Shown here one piece after another: positions 62,547 through 64,000 of a stretch of DNA of 64,000 nt. Where the stretch lies: positions 62,001 through 126,000 of the forward strand of contig JAGCNL010000051.1 of the NCBI GenBank assembly GCA_017645945.1, read 5' to 3'. This DNA comes from Salinivirgaceae bacterium. GTDB lineage: Bacteria > Bacteroidota > Bacteroidia > Bacteroidales > SZUA-534. Below the pieces are notes generated by a model. The model saw only the letters and a list, made by a program, of their open reading frames with translations. It had not been told where the DNA came from and did no database searches. Numbering within the stretch: the stretch's first letter is position 1; each line of letters begins with the position of its first letter. The translations under genes were made by a program, and so were the position numbers.

Positions 62547-63743
62547 ATGAAAGAGAAGTTCCAGAAATATTTCAAAGGCGACACCACGATATGGATTATC
62601 GTGTTTCTGCTGTCGATTGTGTCGATGCTGACCGTGTATAGCGCCACGGGCACATTGGCTTACAAGAAGATGGGCGGGAACACCTTGTTCTATCTCATGC
62701 GCCACGGGGGCTTCCTTTTGTTCGGAATAGGAATCATCTGGGTTATCCACCGAATCGATTTCCGCATCTTCAAAAAACTCACCAAACTGCTGCTCTACTT
62801 GAGCGTCGGGCTGCTGGTTTTCACGCTGTTGAGCGGTGTGAGCCTGAACTCTGCTTCGCGGTGGGTATCGATTATGGGTGTGCAGTTCCAGACATCCGAT
62901 TTGGCGAAAGTAACACTGGTGATGTACGTGGCCATGGTTTTGGGCGACAACCAGGAAAGGATTGACGACCCCAACGCCGCCTTCTGGCCGATAGTAAAAT
63001 GGGTTGGGCTCATCTGTCTGCTCATCTTCCCTGCCAACTTCTCGACGGCAGCCATGCTGTTCTTCATCTGCTGCATACTGATGTTCATTGGCGGCATCAA
63101 AATCAAACTGCTGGCAAAACTCATCGGCTGCATTGTGGCTGGACTGGCCGTGCTGCTGCTTCTGGCCTACGCGGTGCCGCAGATTCGCAGCATCGGACGT
63201 GTTGAAACATGGATGGGCCGCGTTGAGAGTTTTGTAGGCATTGGCGAGCACAGCGATGCCGAACACGATTTCCAGGCCGACCACTCGAAGATGGCCATCG
63301 TTCACGGCGGCATCATGGGCCAGGGACCAGGCAACAGCACACAGCGCAACTTCCTACCGCACCCCTATTCCGACTTCATCTACGCCATCATTGTGGAAGA
63401 GTTCGGCATTGTGGGCGGAATGGGAATCATTCTGCTCTACCTATGGCTATTCTCGCGCATAAGGGTGGTTGTGAAGGGCTGCCGAAGTGCGTTTGGCACG
63501 TTCTTGTGCATCGGGCTGGGCATAAGCCTTATCATTCAGGCATTCATCAATATGGGTGTGGCTGTCAACATCTTCCCTGTGACGGGACAGACGCTGCCGC
63601 TGGTGAGTATGGGCGGAACGTCGGTGGTGTTCACCAGCATTGCCATCGGGGTGATTCTGAACGTGAGCCGCCACACTGACGGCGGCGACCTTGCAACACA
63701 GGAAGCAACTATCGATAATTCAAGTAAAACAACTGATAATTAG
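62547..63743 (+). CDS. ftsW: Septal peptidoglycan polymerase FtsW (SEDS family)
   Basis: 398 residues with about ten membrane helices. SEDS glycosyltransferases polymerise lipid II. The segments NSASRWVSIMGVQFQTSDLA, FPANFSTAAMLFF and MGQGPGNSTQRNFLPHPYSD are typical of FtsW, as is the late TGQTLPLVSMGGTSVVFTSI. FtsI is its partner upstream. It ends four bases before murG. Confidence 0.96.
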   Translation: MKEKFQKYFKGDTTIWIIVFLLSIVSMLTVYSATGTLAYKKMGGNTLFYLMRHGGFLLFGIGIIWVIHRIDFRIFKKLTKLLLYLSVGLLVFTLLSGVSLNSASRWVSIMGVQFQTSDLAKVTLVMYVAMVLGDNQERIDDPNAAFWPIVKWVGLICLLIFPANFSTAAMLFFICCILMFIGGIKIKLLAKLIGCIVAGLAVLLLLAYAVPQIRSIGRVETWMGRVESFVGIGEHSDAEHDFQADHSKMAIVHGGIMGQGPGNSTQRNFLPHPYSDFIYAIIVEEFGIVGGMGIILLYLWLFSRIRVVVKGCRSAFGTFLCIGLGISLIIQAFINMGVAVNIFPVTGQTLPLVSMGGTSVVFTSIAIGVILNVSRHTDGGDLATQEATIDNSSKTTDN

Positions 63744-63747
63744 CATT

Positions 63748-64000
63748 ATGGATAAGAAACGGTACATAATCAGCGGCGGCGGAACGGGCGGACACATCTT
63801 CCCCGCGATATCAATTGCAAGAGCCATCAAGCGGCACGACCCCACGGCCGAAATTCTGTTTGTGGGCGCTCACAACCGCATGGAAATGGAAAAAGTGCCT
63901 GCCGCAGGCTTCAAGATTGTGGGCCTGCCCATTGCAGGACTGCAGCGCGGCTCAATTGGCAAGAATCTGACCTTTCTGCCCAAACTTTTCGTGAGTCTGC
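63748..64000 (+). CDS. murG: UDP-GlcNAc:lipid I GlcNAc-transferase MurG, 3' partial
   Basis: The first 84 residues are visible and the window ends inside the gene. The N-terminus MDKKRYIISGGGTGGHIFPA carries the glycine-rich GGGTGGH motif, and EILFVGAHNRMEMEKVPAAG follows. MurG makes lipid II at the inner membrane. Its place after ftsW matches the standard Bacteroidota dcw order. Confidence 0.95.
   Translation, partial: MDKKRYIISGGGTGGHIFPAISIARAIKRHDPTAEILFVGAHNRMEMEKVPAAGFKIVGLPIAGLQRGSIGKNLTFLPKLFVSL

Overview
The window is chromosomal DNA from a member of the Bacteroidota, most likely an uncultured Bacteroidales. The evidence is: many genes start just downstream of the Bacteroidota -7 promoter box TAnnTTTG and lack a Shine-Dalgarno sequence; there is a type IX secretion pair (a giant SprB-like protein with a gliding-motility C-terminal domain and a PorP/SprF partner); there is a Bacteroidota-type FtsL and a long LysRS with a C-terminal extension; and M56 peptidases are fused to TonB C-terminal domains. 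No rRNA, tRNA, CRISPR array, transposase or integrase was seen.

Left part (1-18.5 kb): a 5'-truncated CE15-type glucuronoyl esterase, trmO, pgeF, panD, a small lipoprotein gene and radA lie on the + strand. A convergent minus-strand block follows: a sensor histidine kinase, an AsmA-like protein, a rhomboid protease, a lipoprotein with InlB-type repeats, mutS and glutamine synthetase III (glnN). glnN is divergent from lysS, and an inverted repeat overlaps the glnN promoter.

Accessory-looking region (18.6-25.5 kb): eight minus-strand genes plus a beta-barrel gene. One group is a WYL-domain regulator, a zinc-ribbon/PD-(D/E)XK nuclease-like protein (AT-rich) and a uracil-DNA-glycosylase-like protein. 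A 28-bp tandem repeat lies between the last two, and a strong terminator closes the group. The second group is three unrecognised small proteins, a beta-CASP metallo-beta-lactamase nuclease and a metallophosphoesterase. It is preceded by an unusual sigma70-like promoter, an inverted repeat and a strong Shine-Dalgarno sequence. This is the most likely place for an undescribed system, possibly in defence or nucleic-acid metabolism. That is an inference from domains and layout.

Middle (25.6-43.4 kb): ruvB, a DUF4296 lipoprotein, PorP/SprF, and an 11.1-kb gene for a 3702-residue T9SS-exported protein. That protein has PKD-like domains, a P-domain, about 16 or more SprB-like modules (two consecutive ~605-residue blocks are tandem copies of the same seven modules) and a C-terminal sorting domain. 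Then come yidC, a duplicated-domain protein, pth and rplY.

Right part (43.4-64 kb): two paralogous envelope proteins, a TIGR02757 protein, trmN6 and manC. A BlaI-type repressor follows with two nearly identical M56-TonB sensor peptidases and a TPR protein. The window ends with the division and cell wall (dcw) cluster mraZ-rsmH-ftsL-ftsI-murE-mraY-murD-ftsW-murG, with a four-repeat MraZ operator in front; murG is cut by the window edge.
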